A stretch of DNA of 64,000 nucleotides from Actinomadura luzonensis (GCF_022664455.2 NZ_JAKRKC020000001.1:558001-622000); one strand, 5' to 3'; positions 44,762 through 53,190 are shown, numbered from the stretch's first letter. Notes: generated from the letters alone by a model not told the origin. Numbers and translations: made by a program.

Positions 44762-46399
44762 GTGCGCCGGCTCGCGATACCCCTTGCCCTCGTGCTGGCG
44801 CTCGGCGGCGGCCTGACGACTCCGGCGCGGGCGGACAAGGTGACGCGCACCGCCGCCTGCCAGGGCGACTGGCTGCCCGGCACCCCGACCGCCGACGACG
44901 TGATGCGCGGCGAGATCTCCCTGGTCGGGCTGCCGGCGGTCAAGCTCGGCGAGAAGATCGACTGGGGCGCGAGCCCGTACAGGAACCGCTCGTGGGAGTT
45001 CGTCTTCCAGTCGCTGCGCTGGATGGGCGCGCTGGTGGTCGAGTACGAGAACACCGGCGAGCAGCGTTACCTGGACCGCGCCACGCAGATCGCCAAGGAC
45101 TGGGTGACGCACAACAAGTACGGCGCCTCCGGCACGAAGTCCTACGTCTGGCAGGACCACCCGGTCTCGCTGCGCACCCAGCCGCTGCTGTGCCTGAGCG
45201 AGCACGTCAAGGACTCCTGGCTGAAGGACAGCCTGGCCGTGCACGCGAAGCTCCTGTCGAACCCGGCCCTGTACAAGAAGGGCCACAACCACGGCATCGA
45301 CCAGGACATCGCGCTGATGGGCATCGGCTGCCGCTACGGCCGCAAGGACTGGGCGGACCTGGCGGCCAGGCGCCTGACCGGCACGGTCAAGCTGGACGTG
45401 GACGCCCAGGGCGCGCTGATGGAGCAGGCCCCCCGCTACGCCGTCTACGTCTACGGCCGCCTTCAGGTCGCGATGACGAACATGAAGTCCTGCGACCGCA
45501 GGGTCCCCGGCGAGATCGCCGCCCGCGCGGAGGCGCTGAAGGACTTCATCGCGCACGCCACCATGCCGAACGGCTTCATGACCCCGATCGGCGACGGCAG
45601 CGCCGAGACCGAGCCGAAGATGGAGACCGGCACGCCGAAGCAGAAGGTCAAGGTCTACCGGGCGGGCTACGTGTTCGGCCGCACCGCCTGGGGCAAGCCC
45701 GACTCGGCGTACTACTCGATCAGGTTCGGCCCCGGCATGAAGTTCCACGGCCACGAGGACCACCTGGGCGTCACCTACTACGCGCAGGGTCACGACGTGC
45801 TGGTGGACGCGGGCTTCCACTCCTACGAGAAGAGCGCCTACCGCTACTGGACGCTCTCGCCGGAGGCGCACAACGTGCCGACGGTGGCCGGGGCGCGGTT
45901 CCGGCCGCGCACCGCCTCGAAGCTGGTGAAGTCCTCGCTCGGCGCGGACCGGCAGGCGTTCCGGCTCACCGACCGCGCCTACGGCGTGAGCCGCACCCGC
46001 TCGGTGCTGGTGAACCACGGCGAGCAGGACCTCATGGCGGTGCTGGACACCGCCTCGGGCGGCCGGAAGGTGCAGAACGTGTGGCGCTTCGCCCCGTCGC
46101 TGAAGCCGGTCTCCACCGGCGGCGGCCGGGTGGTGCTCGGCGACGGCAAGTTCCGGGTCACGCTGGTGCAGTTCACGCCGTCGTGCGAGCGGGTCGGCGG
46201 GCAGAAGGTGGAGCGCGGCGGCAGGCTCGGCTGGGTGTCGCCGGTCTACCTGTCGAAGGAGGCGGCCACGGTGGTGGTGTCGCCGGCGGCGAAGGCGCTG
46301 CTCACGGTGATCGTGCCGGGCGGGGACGAGGCGAAGGTGTCCTGCTCGGGCGGCAAGGTCACGGTCGAGGGGGCCTCGTTCGCCACCGGCCTGCTGTGA
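44762..46399 (+). CDS. Secreted heparinase II/III-like protein
   Basis: A 545-aa exported protein: signal peptide MRRLAIPLALVLALGGGLTTPARA, then an alpha-barrel domain (SWEFVFQSLRWMGALVVEYENTG...HNHGIDQDIALMGIG) and a C-terminal beta-sandwich with KFHGHEDHLGVTYYAQGHDVLVDAGFHSY, the heparinase II/III pattern. It probably cleaves an acidic polysaccharide by elimination; substrate unknown. GTG start at 44762 with GGAAGGAA upstream. Three in-frame TGA codons in tandem repeats end the gene. Confidence 0.88.
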   Translation: MRRLAIPLALVLALGGGLTTPARADKVTRTAACQGDWLPGTPTADDVMRGEISLVGLPAVKLGEKIDWGASPYRNRSWEFVFQSLRWMGALVVEYENTGEQRYLDRATQIAKDWVTHNKYGASGTKSYVWQDHPVSLRTQPLLCLSEHVKDSWLKDSLAVHAKLLSNPALYKKGHNHGIDQDIALMGIGCRYGRKDWADLAARRLTGTVKLDVDAQGALMEQAPRYAVYVYGRLQVAMTNMKSCDRRVPGEIAARAEALKDFIAHATMPNGFMTPIGDGSAETEPKMETGTPKQKVKVYRAGYVFGRTAWGKPDSAYYSIRFGPGMKFHGHEDHLGVTYYAQGHDVLVDAGFHSYEKSAYRYWTLSPEAHNVPTVAGARFRPRTASKLVKSSLGADRQAFRLTDRAYGVSRTRSVLVNHGEQDLMAVLDTASGGRKVQNVWRFAPSLKPVSTGGGRVVLGDGKFRVTLVQFTPSCERVGGQKVERGGRLGWVSPVYLSKEAATVVVSPAAKALLTVIVPGGDEAKVSCSGGKVTVEGASFATGLL

Positions 46400-46425
46400 G
46401 GCCTGTTGTGAGGCCTGTTGTGAGG
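46397..46425 (+). repeat. 12-bp tandem repeat on the stop codon
   Basis: TGAGGCCTGTTG occurs at 46397-46408 and 46409-46420, followed by TGAGG. The period is 12, so the stop is repeated in frame three times. Confidence 0.85.
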
Positions 46426-46477
46426 AATGCACGCCCGCCGGTGACGGGCGCCTCTGGGCGGGACGCGGCGGCCTTCC

Positions 46478-46483
46478 TAGCGT
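46478..46483 (+). promoter_or_regulatory. -10 box TAGCGT for a leaderless start
   Basis: TAGCGT ends 7 nt before the GTG at 46491; no Shine-Dalgarno sequence is present. Confidence 0.5.
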
Positions 46484-46490
46484 TGGGTGC

Positions 46491-46778
46491 GTGAAACGTC
46501 TCGCGTTCTCCCTCGCGGCCGTCCTGCCGTCCGTGCTGACGATCGTGCTGCTGGCGGCGCCGCCCGCGCGTGCGGACGGCGCCCACCGCTGCTTCTTCGG
46601 TGACCTGACCGCCCAGGACGCCGACGGCTACGACTTCGCCGCCAACGGCTGCGACGGCACCGGCTACGGCGACGTGGTGGTCACCGTGCTCGGCGGCACC
46701 GCCGCGGGCGTGCACCGCTGCCGCTACGTCTTCCCCTGGAACGGCACGCTCGGCGCGTACGGCTGCGCCCCCGCGTGA
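46491..46778 (+). CDS. Small secreted four-Cys protein
   Basis: A 95-aa protein with a signal peptide (MKRLAFSLAAVLPSVLTIVLLAAPPARA) and a mature part of about 67 residues with four Cys (RCFFGDLTAQDADGYDFAANGCDG...HRCRYVFPWNGTLGAYGCAPA), likely two disulfides. No family recognised. GTG at 46491, probably leaderless. Its stop is 9 nt from the convergent cimA stop. Confidence 0.7.
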   Translation: MKRLAFSLAAVLPSVLTIVLLAAPPARADGAHRCFFGDLTAQDADGYDFAANGCDGTGYGDVVVTVLGGTAAGVHRCRYVFPWNGTLGAYGCAPA

Positions 46779-46787
46779 CGGGGCCGC

Positions 46788-48362
46788 TCAGCAGTCGCGG
46801 CCGGCGCGCAGCAGCCCGTAGGTGACCGCCTGCTCCAGCGCCTGCCAGGAGGCGTCGATGATGTTCTCGGCGACGCCGACGGTGGCCCACTCGCCCGTGT
46901 CGTCGCTGGAGGTGATGAGCACGCGGGTGACGGCGTCGGTGCCGTGGGTGTCCTCCAGGATGCGCACCTTGAAGTCGACCAGCTCCAGCCGGGCCAGCTC
47001 GGGGTAGAGCTGCTCCAGCGCCAGCCGGACGGCCTTGTCGAGGGCGTTGACGGGGCCGTTGCCCTCGCCGGTGGCCACGATGCGCTCGCCCTTGGCGTGC
47101 AGCTTGACCGTGGCCTCGCTGACCAGCTCGCCGCCCTTGGTGCGCTCGACGATGACCCGCCAGGACTCCACCTCGAAGTGGCGCTTGCGGGAGCCGTGCA
47201 CGGTGTCGCGCAGCAGCAGCTCGAAGGAGGCGTCGGCGGCCTCGAAGGTGAAGCCGCGCGACTCCAGGTCCTTGACCCGCTCGACCAGCGACTTGGTGTG
47301 CTCGGGGGTCAGCTCGTAGCCGAGCTCGCGGCCCTTGAGCTCGACCGAGGCGCGCCCGGCCATGTCGGAGACCAGCATGCGCATGTCGTTGCCCACGGCG
47401 GCGGGGTCGATGTGCTGGTAGAGGTTGGGGTCGACCTTGATGGCGCTGGCGTGCAGGCCGGCCTTGTGCGCGAAGGCGGACATGCCGACGTACGGCGCGT
47501 GCGAGTTGGGCGTGACGTTGGTGACCTCGGTGATGGCGTGGGCGACGCGCGTCATGTCGGCCAGCGCGGCCGGCGGCACGAGGTCGTAGCCCCGCTTGAG
47601 CTGCAGGTTGGCGACGACGGTGAAGAGGTTGGCGTTGCCGGAGCGCTCGCCGTAGCCGTTGGCGCAGCCCTGCACGTGGGTGGCGCCGGCGCGGACGGCG
47701 GCGAGGGTGTTGGCGACCGCGCAGCCGGTGTCGTCGTGGCAGTGGATGCCGACCCGGGCGCCGGCCTGCACGGCCTCGTGGACGATGTCGGCCAGCTCGT
47801 CGGGCAGCATGCCGCCGTTGGTGTCGCACAGGGCGATGACGTCGGCCCCGGCCTCGGCGGCGGTGCGCAGGACCTCCAGCGCGTACGCCGGGTTCGACTT
47901 GTAGCCGTCGAAGAAGTGCTCGGCGTCGAGGAAGACCCGCTGCCCCTCCGCGCGCAGGTGGGAGACCGTGTCGCGGATCATCGCGAGGTTCTCCTCAAGG
48001 GTGGTGCGGAGAGCCAGCTCCACGTGCCGGTCGTGACTCTTGGCGACAAGGGTCACGACCGGCGCGCCGGATTCGCGCAGTGCGGCGACCAAGGGGTCGT
48101 CGGCCGCCTTCACCCCGGCCCGGCGGGTCGCGCCGAACGCGGCGAGCTGCGCGTGCTTCAGGTCGAGCTCTGTTCGAGCCCGCCGGAAGAATTCGGTGTC
48201 CTTCGGATTGGCTCCGGGCCAGCCGCCCTCGATGAAGCCGACGCCGAGACCGTCCAGGTGACGCGCGACGGCGAGCTTGTCGGCGACGGTCAGGTTGAGA
48301 CCTTCCTGCTGCGCGCCGTCACGCAGGGTCGTGTCGTAGACGTGGAACCGGTCGTCGGCCAT
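46788..48362 (-). CDS. cimA: Citramalate synthase
   Basis: Condenses pyruvate and acetyl-CoA to (R)-citramalate, a threonine-independent route to isoleucine; LeuCD and LeuB then act on the product. The 524-aa protein has the HMGL-like TIM barrel (FHVYDTTLRDGAQQEGLNL; GIHCHDDTGCAVANTLAAV) and a C-terminal LeuA dimerisation domain. The N-terminal sequence and the YGERSGNANLFTVVANL motif favour CimA over LeuA. Start MADDRFHVYD with GAAGGAAGAGG upstream. Preceded by a leader-peptide attenuator. Confidence 0.92.
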   Translation of the reverse strand: MADDRFHVYDTTLRDGAQQEGLNLTVADKLAVARHLDGLGVGFIEGGWPGANPKDTEFFRRARTELDLKHAQLAAFGATRRAGVKAADDPLVAALRESGAPVVTLVAKSHDRHVELALRTTLEENLAMIRDTVSHLRAEGQRVFLDAEHFFDGYKSNPAYALEVLRTAAEAGADVIALCDTNGGMLPDELADIVHEAVQAGARVGIHCHDDTGCAVANTLAAVRAGATHVQGCANGYGERSGNANLFTVVANLQLKRGYDLVPPAALADMTRVAHAITEVTNVTPNSHAPYVGMSAFAHKAGLHASAIKVDPNLYQHIDPAAVGNDMRMLVSDMAGRASVELKGRELGYELTPEHTKSLVERVKDLESRGFTFEAADASFELLLRDTVHGSRKRHFEVESWRVIVERTKGGELVSEATVKLHAKGERIVATGEGNGPVNALDKAVRLALEQLYPELARLELVDFKVRILEDTHGTDAVTRVLITSSDDTGEWATVGVAENIIDASWQALEQAVTYGLLRAGRDC

Positions 48363-48391
48363 GAGCCTCTTCCTTCTAGGAGATGTCCCGG

Positions 48392-48426
48392 AAAACAAAA
48401 AGACCCCTCACGGACGTGAGAGGTCT
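48392..48426 (-). terminator. Attenuator terminator before cimA
   Basis: RNA reads AGACCUCUCAC-GUCC-GUGAGGGGUCU followed by UUUUGUUUU: an 11-bp stem (one U-G pair), a 4-nt loop and a clear U-tract. It is placed about 30 nt before the cimA ATG, downstream of a leader peptide. This is the only strongly U-tailed terminator inside a 5' UTR in the window. Confidence 0.88.
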
Positions 48427-48461
48427 GCGCGCTGGCGGTGTCCCTGTGTCAGCCAGCGCGC
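48427..48461 (-). promoter_or_regulatory. Leader hairpin overlapping the leader-peptide stop
   Basis: GCGCGCTGGC (48427-48436) pairs perfectly with GCCAGCGCGC (48452-48461). The 5' arm in RNA lies in the last codons of the leader peptide. An alternative pairing joins GGUCUGC of the leader codons (48475-48481) with GCAGACC (48422-48428), the 5' arm of the terminator. Confidence 0.7.
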
Positions 48462-48490
48462 CTGCCGATAATGAGCAGACCGTAGAACAT
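48449..48490 (-). CDS. cimA leader peptide, 13 aa (MFYGLLIIGRRAG)
   Basis: A short open frame with consecutive Leu-Leu-Ile-Ile codons, ending in the leader hairpin, upstream of the cimA terminator. Composition and position are as for branched-chain amino acid attenuators. A -10 box TATGCT (48551-48556) would start the transcript near 48544. The ribosome site is weak (GGACGG). Confidence 0.65.
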   Translation of the reverse strand: MFYGLLIIGRRAG

Positions 48491-48550
48491 GGTGCCGTCC
48501 AGTCTGCCACACCGATCCACCATCCGGCACACCGGTCTCAGGACGTGGAC

Positions 48551-48556
48551 AGCATA
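48551..48556 (-). promoter_or_regulatory. -10 box TATGCT of the cimA leader transcript
   Basis: TATGCT fits TANNNT and lies just before the dsbA-like stop codon region (48562). It predicts a leader of about 180 nt. Confidence 0.45.
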
Positions 48557-48561
48557 GGCCG

Positions 48562-49206
48562 TCACACAGTCACCCCGCCGTTCCCGGCGATCAGCTTCTC
48601 CAGCGCGGCCGGGTCGAACGCCTCGTCGCCCAGCACCCGCCCGTCGAGCAGCAGCGTCGGCGTGCCCTCCAGCCGGGTCTTGGCGCTCTCGGCCAGGTGC
48701 GCCTCGGCGTACGACTGCCCGCGCACGCACGCGTCCACCTGCGCGCCCGCCTTCCTGGCCGCCTTGACCAGCTCCTCGACGGTGAAGCCCGAGGCGACGC
48801 CGTGCGGGGCGGGCTGGATGGCGTACAGCTCGTCGCGGAAGGCGAGCCAGCTCTCCTCCGGGACGCAGCGCGCGGCCGCGGCGGCGCGGATCGAGTTCGA
48901 GCGCATCGGCTCGTCGCGGAAGATGGTGACGGCGTGGAAGACGACCTTGACCTTGCCCTCGCGGGCCAGCCGCTGGATGGTCGGGTCGGTCCGGGTGTGC
49001 ATCTCCTTGCAGACCGGGCAGTCAAAATCTTCGTAAACGTCCAGCACGGGGGCGTCGCCGCCCCGGTCCGCCAGCACCATCGACCCGTCCACCTGCCGGG
49101 TCAGGCGCACCCCCTCGGAGCTCGCGCCCGGCTCGGAAAAGGCCAGCACGCCGAGGACGGCGATCGCCACGCACGCGACCGCGACCGCCACCAACCGCTT
49201 CATCAT
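48562..49206 (-). CDS. Membrane-anchored DsbA-like thiol oxidoreductase
   Basis: A 214-aa protein with one N-terminal signal anchor (KRLVAVAVACVAIAVLGVLAF) and a thioredoxin_4/DsbA domain facing outwards. The active site is CPVC (Cys63-Cys66) in YEDFDCPVCKEMH; the cis-Pro is in EGTPTLLLDG. It probably oxidises or reshuffles disulfides in exported proteins, perhaps the nearby Cys-rich secreted protein. Two adjacent ATG codons at the start. Confidence 0.9.
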   Translation of the reverse strand: MMKRLVAVAVACVAIAVLGVLAFSEPGASSEGVRLTRQVDGSMVLADRGGDAPVLDVYEDFDCPVCKEMHTRTDPTIQRLAREGKVKVVFHAVTIFRDEPMRSNSIRAAAAARCVPEESWLAFRDELYAIQPAPHGVASGFTVEELVKAARKAGAQVDACVRGQSYAEAHLAESAKTRLEGTPTLLLDGRVLGDEAFDPAALEKLIAGNGGVTV

Positions 49207-49264
49207 CCGCCCACTCTCACCTCGTCGATCGCGCAGACCCTATCGGACCCGAAAGAATGTCCGT

Positions 49265-49909
49265 ATGAAGGCCGACCTCCTGAGCCCCGCCGTGGCCCGC
49301 TACGTCCACGACCACTCGACCAAGCCCGACCCGCTGCTGGAGCGGCTGGCGCGCGAGAGCGCCGAGTTCACCGGCGACAGCGCGGGCATGCAGATCAGCC
49401 CCGACCAGGGCACGTTCCTCACGATGATCACCCAGATCATGGCCCCGGACGTCGCGGTGGAGGTGGGCACGTTCACCGGCTACTCGTCGATCTGCATCGC
49501 GCGGGGGCTGCGGGGCGGCCGGCTGCACTGCTTCGACGTCAGCGACAAGTGGACGTCGATGGCCCGCCGCTACTGGGCCGAGGCCGGCGTCGAGGACCGG
49601 GTGACGCTCACCCTCGGCCCGGCCCTGGACACCCTCGCCGCCTTCGACCAGACCATCGACCTGGCCTTCCTCGACGCCGACAAGGGCAACTACCCGGGCT
49701 ACTACGAGCTGCTGATCTCCCGCATGCGCCCCGGCGGCCTGCTGATCGCCGACAACACGCTGCGCCGGGGGCACGTGGCCGACCCGTCGCACGACGAGCC
49801 GACCACCGTGGAGATCCGCCAGTTCAACGACCTGGTGATCGAGGACCCGCGGGTGAGCGTGCTGCTGCTGCCGGTGGCCGACGGCATGACGCTGATCACC
49901 AAGCACTGA
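49265..49909 (+). CDS. O-methyltransferase, class I (COMT-like)
   Basis: A 214-aa SAM- and metal-dependent methyltransferase: VAVEVGTFTGYSSICIARGL (SAM loop), LHCFDVSDKW, and IDLAFLDADKGNYPGYYELL, the metal-binding Asp cluster, with IADNTLRRGHVADP. Related enzymes methylate catechols or caffeoyl-CoA; the substrate here is unknown. ATG at 49265 after GAAAGAA. Divergent from the DsbA-like gene. Confidence 0.92.
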   Translation: MKADLLSPAVARYVHDHSTKPDPLLERLARESAEFTGDSAGMQISPDQGTFLTMITQIMAPDVAVEVGTFTGYSSICIARGLRGGRLHCFDVSDKWTSMARRYWAEAGVEDRVTLTLGPALDTLAAFDQTIDLAFLDADKGNYPGYYELLISRMRPGGLLIADNTLRRGHVADPSHDEPTTVEIRQFNDLVIEDPRVSVLLLPVADGMTLITKH

Positions 49910-49931
49910 GCGGGCGGCCGGGTCCGCGGGT

Positions 49932-51029
49932 TCAGGCGATCTTGTGGACCCAGCCGTGCGCGTCGGGGCGGGCGCCGTACTGGATGCCGACCAGCTCCTC
50001 GCGCACCCGCATCGTCACCGGGCCGGGCGTGCCGTCGGCGACCGTCCAGGCCCGGTTGGCGCCCTTGACGGAGCCGACCGGGGTCACCACGGCCGCCGTG
50101 CCGCAGGCGAAGACCTCGGTCAGCTCGCCCGACTCGCACGCCGACTGCCACTCCTCGACCGAGACGAGCCGCTCCTCGGTCTCCAGGCCGAGGCCGGCGG
50201 CCAGCTCGAGGATCGACTCGCGGGTGATGCCGGGCAGCAGGGTGCCGGTCAGCGCGGGGGTGACGAGCTTGTTGCCGAAGACGAAGAACAGGTTCATCCC
50301 GCCCATCTCCTCGACGTACTCGTGGGCCTGGGCGTCCAGCCACACCACCTGGTCGCAGCCGTTCTCGACGGCCTGGCGCTGGGCGACGAAGGCCGCGGCG
50401 TAGTTGCCGCCGCACTTGGCGAAGCCGGTGCCGCCGGGCGCGGCCCGGGTGTACTCGGTGGACAGCCACACCGAGACGGGCTTGATGCCGCCGGTGAAGT
50501 ACGACGCCGCCGGCGAGGCGATGACCATGTACTTGTAGCTCTTGGACGGGTAGTTGACGCCCAGCCCCGCCTGCGTGGCGATCATGAAGGGGCGCAGGTA
50601 GAGGCTGTGCCCCTCGGTCGTGGGCACCCACTCCTCGTCGGTCCTGACGAGCAGTTCGAGCGACTCGACGAACGTCTCCTCGGGCAGCTCGGGCATCGCC
50701 ATGCGGGCGGCCGAGCGGTTGAAGCGGGCCGCGTTGGCGTAGGGGCGGAACATCACGATCGAGCCGTTGATCTGCCGGTACGCCTTCAGCCCCTCGAACA
50801 GCTCCTGGGCGTAGTGGAAGACCGCGGTGGCCGGGTCGAGCGAGAGCGGCCCGTACGGCACGAGCCGGGCGTCGTGCCAGCCGCGGCCCTCGGTGTAGTC
50901 GACGGTGATCATGTGATCGGTGAAGGATTGCCCGAACCCGGGGTTCGCCAGTACCTGCTCCCGCTCGGCCGCGGTGCGAGCGTGGTCGGATAGCTGCACG
51001 TCGAAGCTGAGCTTCTGAGCGATGGTCAT
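49932..51029 (-). CDS. ilvE: Branched-chain amino acid aminotransferase
   Basis: PLP enzyme making Val, Leu and Ile from their 2-oxo acids. The 365-aa protein is of the class II BCAT type (HMITVDYTEGRGWHDARLVPYGPL; ALYLRPF-type SLYLRPFMIA; PLP-lysine in GFAKCGGNYAAAF). Start MTIAQKLSFDV at 51029 with AAAGGAC upstream; the open 33-codon extension is not family-like. Downstream of leuB on the same strand but separated by a terminator. Confidence 0.95.
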   Translation of the reverse strand: MTIAQKLSFDVQLSDHARTAAEREQVLANPGFGQSFTDHMITVDYTEGRGWHDARLVPYGPLSLDPATAVFHYAQELFEGLKAYRQINGSIVMFRPYANAARFNRSAARMAMPELPEETFVESLELLVRTDEEWVPTTEGHSLYLRPFMIATQAGLGVNYPSKSYKYMVIASPAASYFTGGIKPVSVWLSTEYTRAAPGGTGFAKCGGNYAAAFVAQRQAVENGCDQVVWLDAQAHEYVEEMGGMNLFFVFGNKLVTPALTGTLLPGITRESILELAAGLGLETEERLVSVEEWQSACESGELTEVFACGTAAVVTPVGSVKGANRAWTVADGTPGPVTMRVREELVGIQYGARPDAHGWVHKIA

Positions 51030-51212
51030 GACGACGGTCCTTTTCTCTGCGATTTCGCGAAAATCTACCGGAGCCCCGGAGCCTGCGGACGCCGCGGGCT
51101 CCGCGGTCCCGTGATGGTGCGGCAGCACTGCCCGGAGGCAGCTCGTACTTCCTATTGTCTCGCCATATGGGATGACAAGCGGCCAATGGGGTGGTTCGAC
51201 CGTTTGGACAGC

Positions 51213-51250
51213 AAAAAGCGCCTGGCAGTCCAGTCCGGACCGCCAGGCGC
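51213..51250 (-). terminator. leuB terminator
   Basis: In the minus direction GCGCCTGGC and GCCAGGCGC form a perfect 9-bp stem (51242-51250 with 51218-51226), followed by TTTTTGC. It lies 20 nt after the leuB stop, a normal intrinsic terminator. The stretch 51030-51212 otherwise holds only the ilvE upstream region. Confidence 0.85.
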
Positions 51251-51269
51251 GTACGGGAGCTAGGCGGCC

Positions 51270-52316
51270 CTAGCCGGATACTCGCGCGGTGATGTCGTCA
51301 CCGATCTGGGACGTGCTGCGCCCCGCGCCGCCCGCCGCCCGCTCGGCGAGGTCGGCGGCGACCGCCTGCTCGACCTTGGCCGCCTCGGCGGCGAGGCCCA
51401 GGTGGTCGAGGAGCATGGCGACCGACAGGATGGTGGCGGTCGGGTCGGCCTTGCCCTGGCCCGCGATGTCGGGGGCGCTGCCGTGCACCGGCTCGAACAT
51501 GCTGGGCGCGCTGCGCTCGGGGTTGACGTTGCCGCTGGCGGCCAGCCCGATGCCGCCCGCGATGGCCGCGCCGAGGTCGGTGATGATGTCGCCGAACAGG
51601 TTGTCGGTGACGACGACGTCGAAGCGCTCCGGCTGCGAGACGAAGAACATCGACGCCGCGTCGATGTGGCAGTAGTCGGTGGTGACCTCGGGGTACTCGG
51701 CGGCCACCCGGTCGACGGTGCGCTGCCACAGGTCGCCGGCGAAGGTGAGCACGTTGGTCTTGTGGACCAGCGTCAGCTTCTTGCGCGGGCGGCCCTGGGC
51801 CTTGTCGAAGGCGTAGCGGACGACGCGCTCGACGCCGTAGGCGGTGTTGAGCGACTCCTGGGTGGCGATCTCGTGCGGCGTGCCGCGCCGCATCGCGCCG
51901 CCGGTGCCGGCGTAGAGGCCCTCGGTGCCCTCGCGGACCACGATCATGTCGATGTCGTCGGGCCCGGCTCCGGCGAGCGGGGTCGAGACCCCGGGGAAGA
52001 GCTTGACCGGGCGCAGGTTGACGTAGTGGTCGAAGGCGAAGCGCAGGCGCAGCAGCAGGTCGCGCTCCAGGACGCCGGGCGGCACGCTGGGGTCGCCCAC
52101 CGCGCCGAGCAGGATCGCGTCGTAGCCGCGCAGCTCCTCCATCACCGAGTCGGGCAGCGTCTCGCCGGTGCGGTGGTAGCGGGCCGCGCCCAGGTCGTAG
52201 TGCGTGGACTCGATCTTCGTGCCCACGGCCTCCAGGACCTTGAGCCCTTCGGTGACGACCTCGGCGCCGATGCCGTCGCCGGGGATGACGGCCAGGCGGA
52301 TGTTACGCGACTCCAT
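51270..52316 (-). CDS. leuB: 3-isopropylmalate dehydrogenase
   Basis: Oxidative decarboxylation of 3-isopropylmalate in leucine synthesis, and of methylmalate in the CimA route. The 348-aa protein has [30 protein letters not shown], the metal ligands in [29 protein letters not shown], and [21 protein letters not shown] at 52316 with TAAGGT 6 nt before it and no ribosome site, so probably leaderless. Confidence 0.97.
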   Translation of the reverse strand: MESRNIRLAVIPGDGIGAEVVTEGLKVLEAVGTKIESTHYDLGAARYHRTGETLPDSVMEELRGYDAILLGAVGDPSVPPGVLERDLLLRLRFAFDHYVNLRPVKLFPGVSTPLAGAGPDDIDMIVVREGTEGLYAGTGGAMRRGTPHEIATQESLNTAYGVERVVRYAFDKAQGRPRKKLTLVHKTNVLTFAGDLWQRTVDRVAAEYPEVTTDYCHIDAASMFFVSQPERFDVVVTDNLFGDIITDLGAAIAGGIGLAASGNVNPERSAPSMFEPVHGSAPDIAGQGKADPTATILSVAMLLDHLGLAAEAAKVEQAVAADLAERAAGGAGRSTSQIGDDITARVSG

Positions 52317-52322
52317 GCCGGT

Positions 52323-52328
52323 ACCTTA
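52323..52328 (-). promoter_or_regulatory. -10 box TAAGGT of leuB
   Basis: TAAGGT ends 6 nt before the leuB ATG. Predicts a leaderless mRNA. Confidence 0.5.
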
Positions 52329-52377
52329 CCGGGTCGTCTCGCCTGCCGAACACCGCATCTCATTCATCGGACTATTT

Positions 52378-52397
52378 CCGTAAAGTCCGGTTTACGG
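52378..52397. promoter_or_regulatory. Palindrome CCGTAAA-N6-TTTACGG upstream of the riboswitch
   Basis: Perfect 7-bp arms around a 6-nt centre, immediately before the -35 box at 52401. Likely an operator for the NlpC/P60 transcription unit; the binding protein is unknown. Confidence 0.5.
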
Positions 52398-52400
52398 GGT

Positions 52401-52429
52401 TTGCGGTCTTTTGACCGTTTCGTTAGAGT
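52401..52429 (+). promoter_or_regulatory. Promoter of the riboswitch-nlpC unit
   Basis: TTGCGG (-35, 52401-52406), 17-nt spacer and TAGAGT (-10, 52424-52429). Predicts transcription from about 52436, directly at the start of the riboswitch. Confidence 0.6.
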
Positions 52430-52430
52430 C

Positions 52431-52568
52431 CCTGACCTGCCTAATCCACGCGGCGGTTCGCGTGGAGCCGGGGACCCACTCTCCCCCCAGGGGCGAATCG
52501 GCACCGCGCCGTAGGGCTGCTTCCAGGCCCGAGCCCGTCAGCTAACCCGGTCGGCCGTATGGAAGGAC
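52431..52568 (+). ncRNA. c-di-AMP riboswitch (ydaO-yuaA type)
   Basis: Contains the class hallmarks in order: CTAATCC, a hairpin (CCACGCG/CGCGTGG), GGAGCCGGGGACCCA, GGGGCGAATCGG, CCGAGCCCGTCAGCTAACC, GGTCGGCC and the closing GGAAGGA. ydaO RNAs bind c-di-AMP and usually switch off cell-wall hydrolase and potassium genes; in actinobacteria they commonly precede NlpC/P60 and Rpf genes, as here. Its final purine tract also serves as the ribosome site of the downstream gene. Confidence 0.88.
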
Positions 52569-52574
52569 AGTCCC

Positions 52575-53171
52575 CTGTTCCGCATCGCCATGTTCGTGGC
52601 GGCGGGCGCAGCCGGCCTCACCGTGCTCGCCTCCCCCGCCCAGGCATCCACCACCACCCCCGAGGACGCGCTCGACCAGGCCGCCCTCACCACCACTCTC
52701 ACCGGCCCCGAGCTGAAGAGCATCCAGGACCGGCGCTACCGGCCCGCCTGGAAGGTCGCCCTCGACTTCGCCCTGGACAAACAGGGCGTCCCGTACCTGT
52801 GGGGCGGGACCGGCAGAGGCGGGTACGACTGCTCGGGGCTCATGCTCCGGGCCTACGAGAAGGCGGGGATCGACCTCCCCCGCACGGCCGCCGAGCAGTA
52901 CGCGGCGTTCGGCCGGAAGATCGCCTGGAACGACCTCAGACCCGGCGACCTGGTCTTCTTCAGCGGCCTCGGCCACGTCGGGATGATCTCCCGGCCCGGT
53001 TACATGGTGCACGCGCCGCACAGCGGCGACGTCGTCAAGGAGGAGAAGCTGTCGAGCTGGCGCAGGGACGCCTTCGTCGGCGCCGTGCGTCCCGACGCCA
53101 AGGGCGTGCGGGAGTGGGCCGAGCGGCGCGCGGCGCCCGCCCCGGCCATGCCGGTGGCCTCGGTCCTCTGA
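52575..53171 (+). CDS. Secreted NlpC/P60 peptidoglycan endopeptidase
   Basis: A 198-aa cell-wall hydrolase cleaving peptide stems of peptidoglycan. Signal peptide FRIAMFVAAGAAGLTVLASPAQA, then an NlpC/P60 domain with catalytic Cys86 (GGYDCSGLMLRAY), His in GHVGMI and a third polar residue in VHAPHSGD. The first ATG (52590) lies 22 nt from the AAGGA site and lacks a basic n-region. A CTG at 52575, 7 nt from AAGGA, gives a proper signal peptide and is the chosen start. Under riboswitch control. Confidence 0.88.
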   Translation: MFRIAMFVAAGAAGLTVLASPAQASTTTPEDALDQAALTTTLTGPELKSIQDRRYRPAWKVALDFALDKQGVPYLWGGTGRGGYDCSGLMLRAYEKAGIDLPRTAAEQYAAFGRKIAWNDLRPGDLVFFSGLGHVGMISRPGYMVHAPHSGDVVKEEKLSSWRRDAFVGAVRPDAKGVREWAERRAAPAPAMPVASVL

Positions 53172-53190
53172 ACCGGATCTCCGCCGAACC

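Noticed and set aside
48449..48730. 93-codon minus-strand frame overlapping dsbA and the cimA leader
   Set aside because: Only its last 13 codons (the leader peptide from 48490) are supported; the rest is out of frame inside the dsbA-like gene.
51030..51128. N-terminal extension or leader peptide of ilvE (MLPHHHGTAEP...)
   Set aside because: It is simply in frame with ilvE, lacks Leu/Ile/Val codon runs and a terminator, and does not match the BCAT N terminus.
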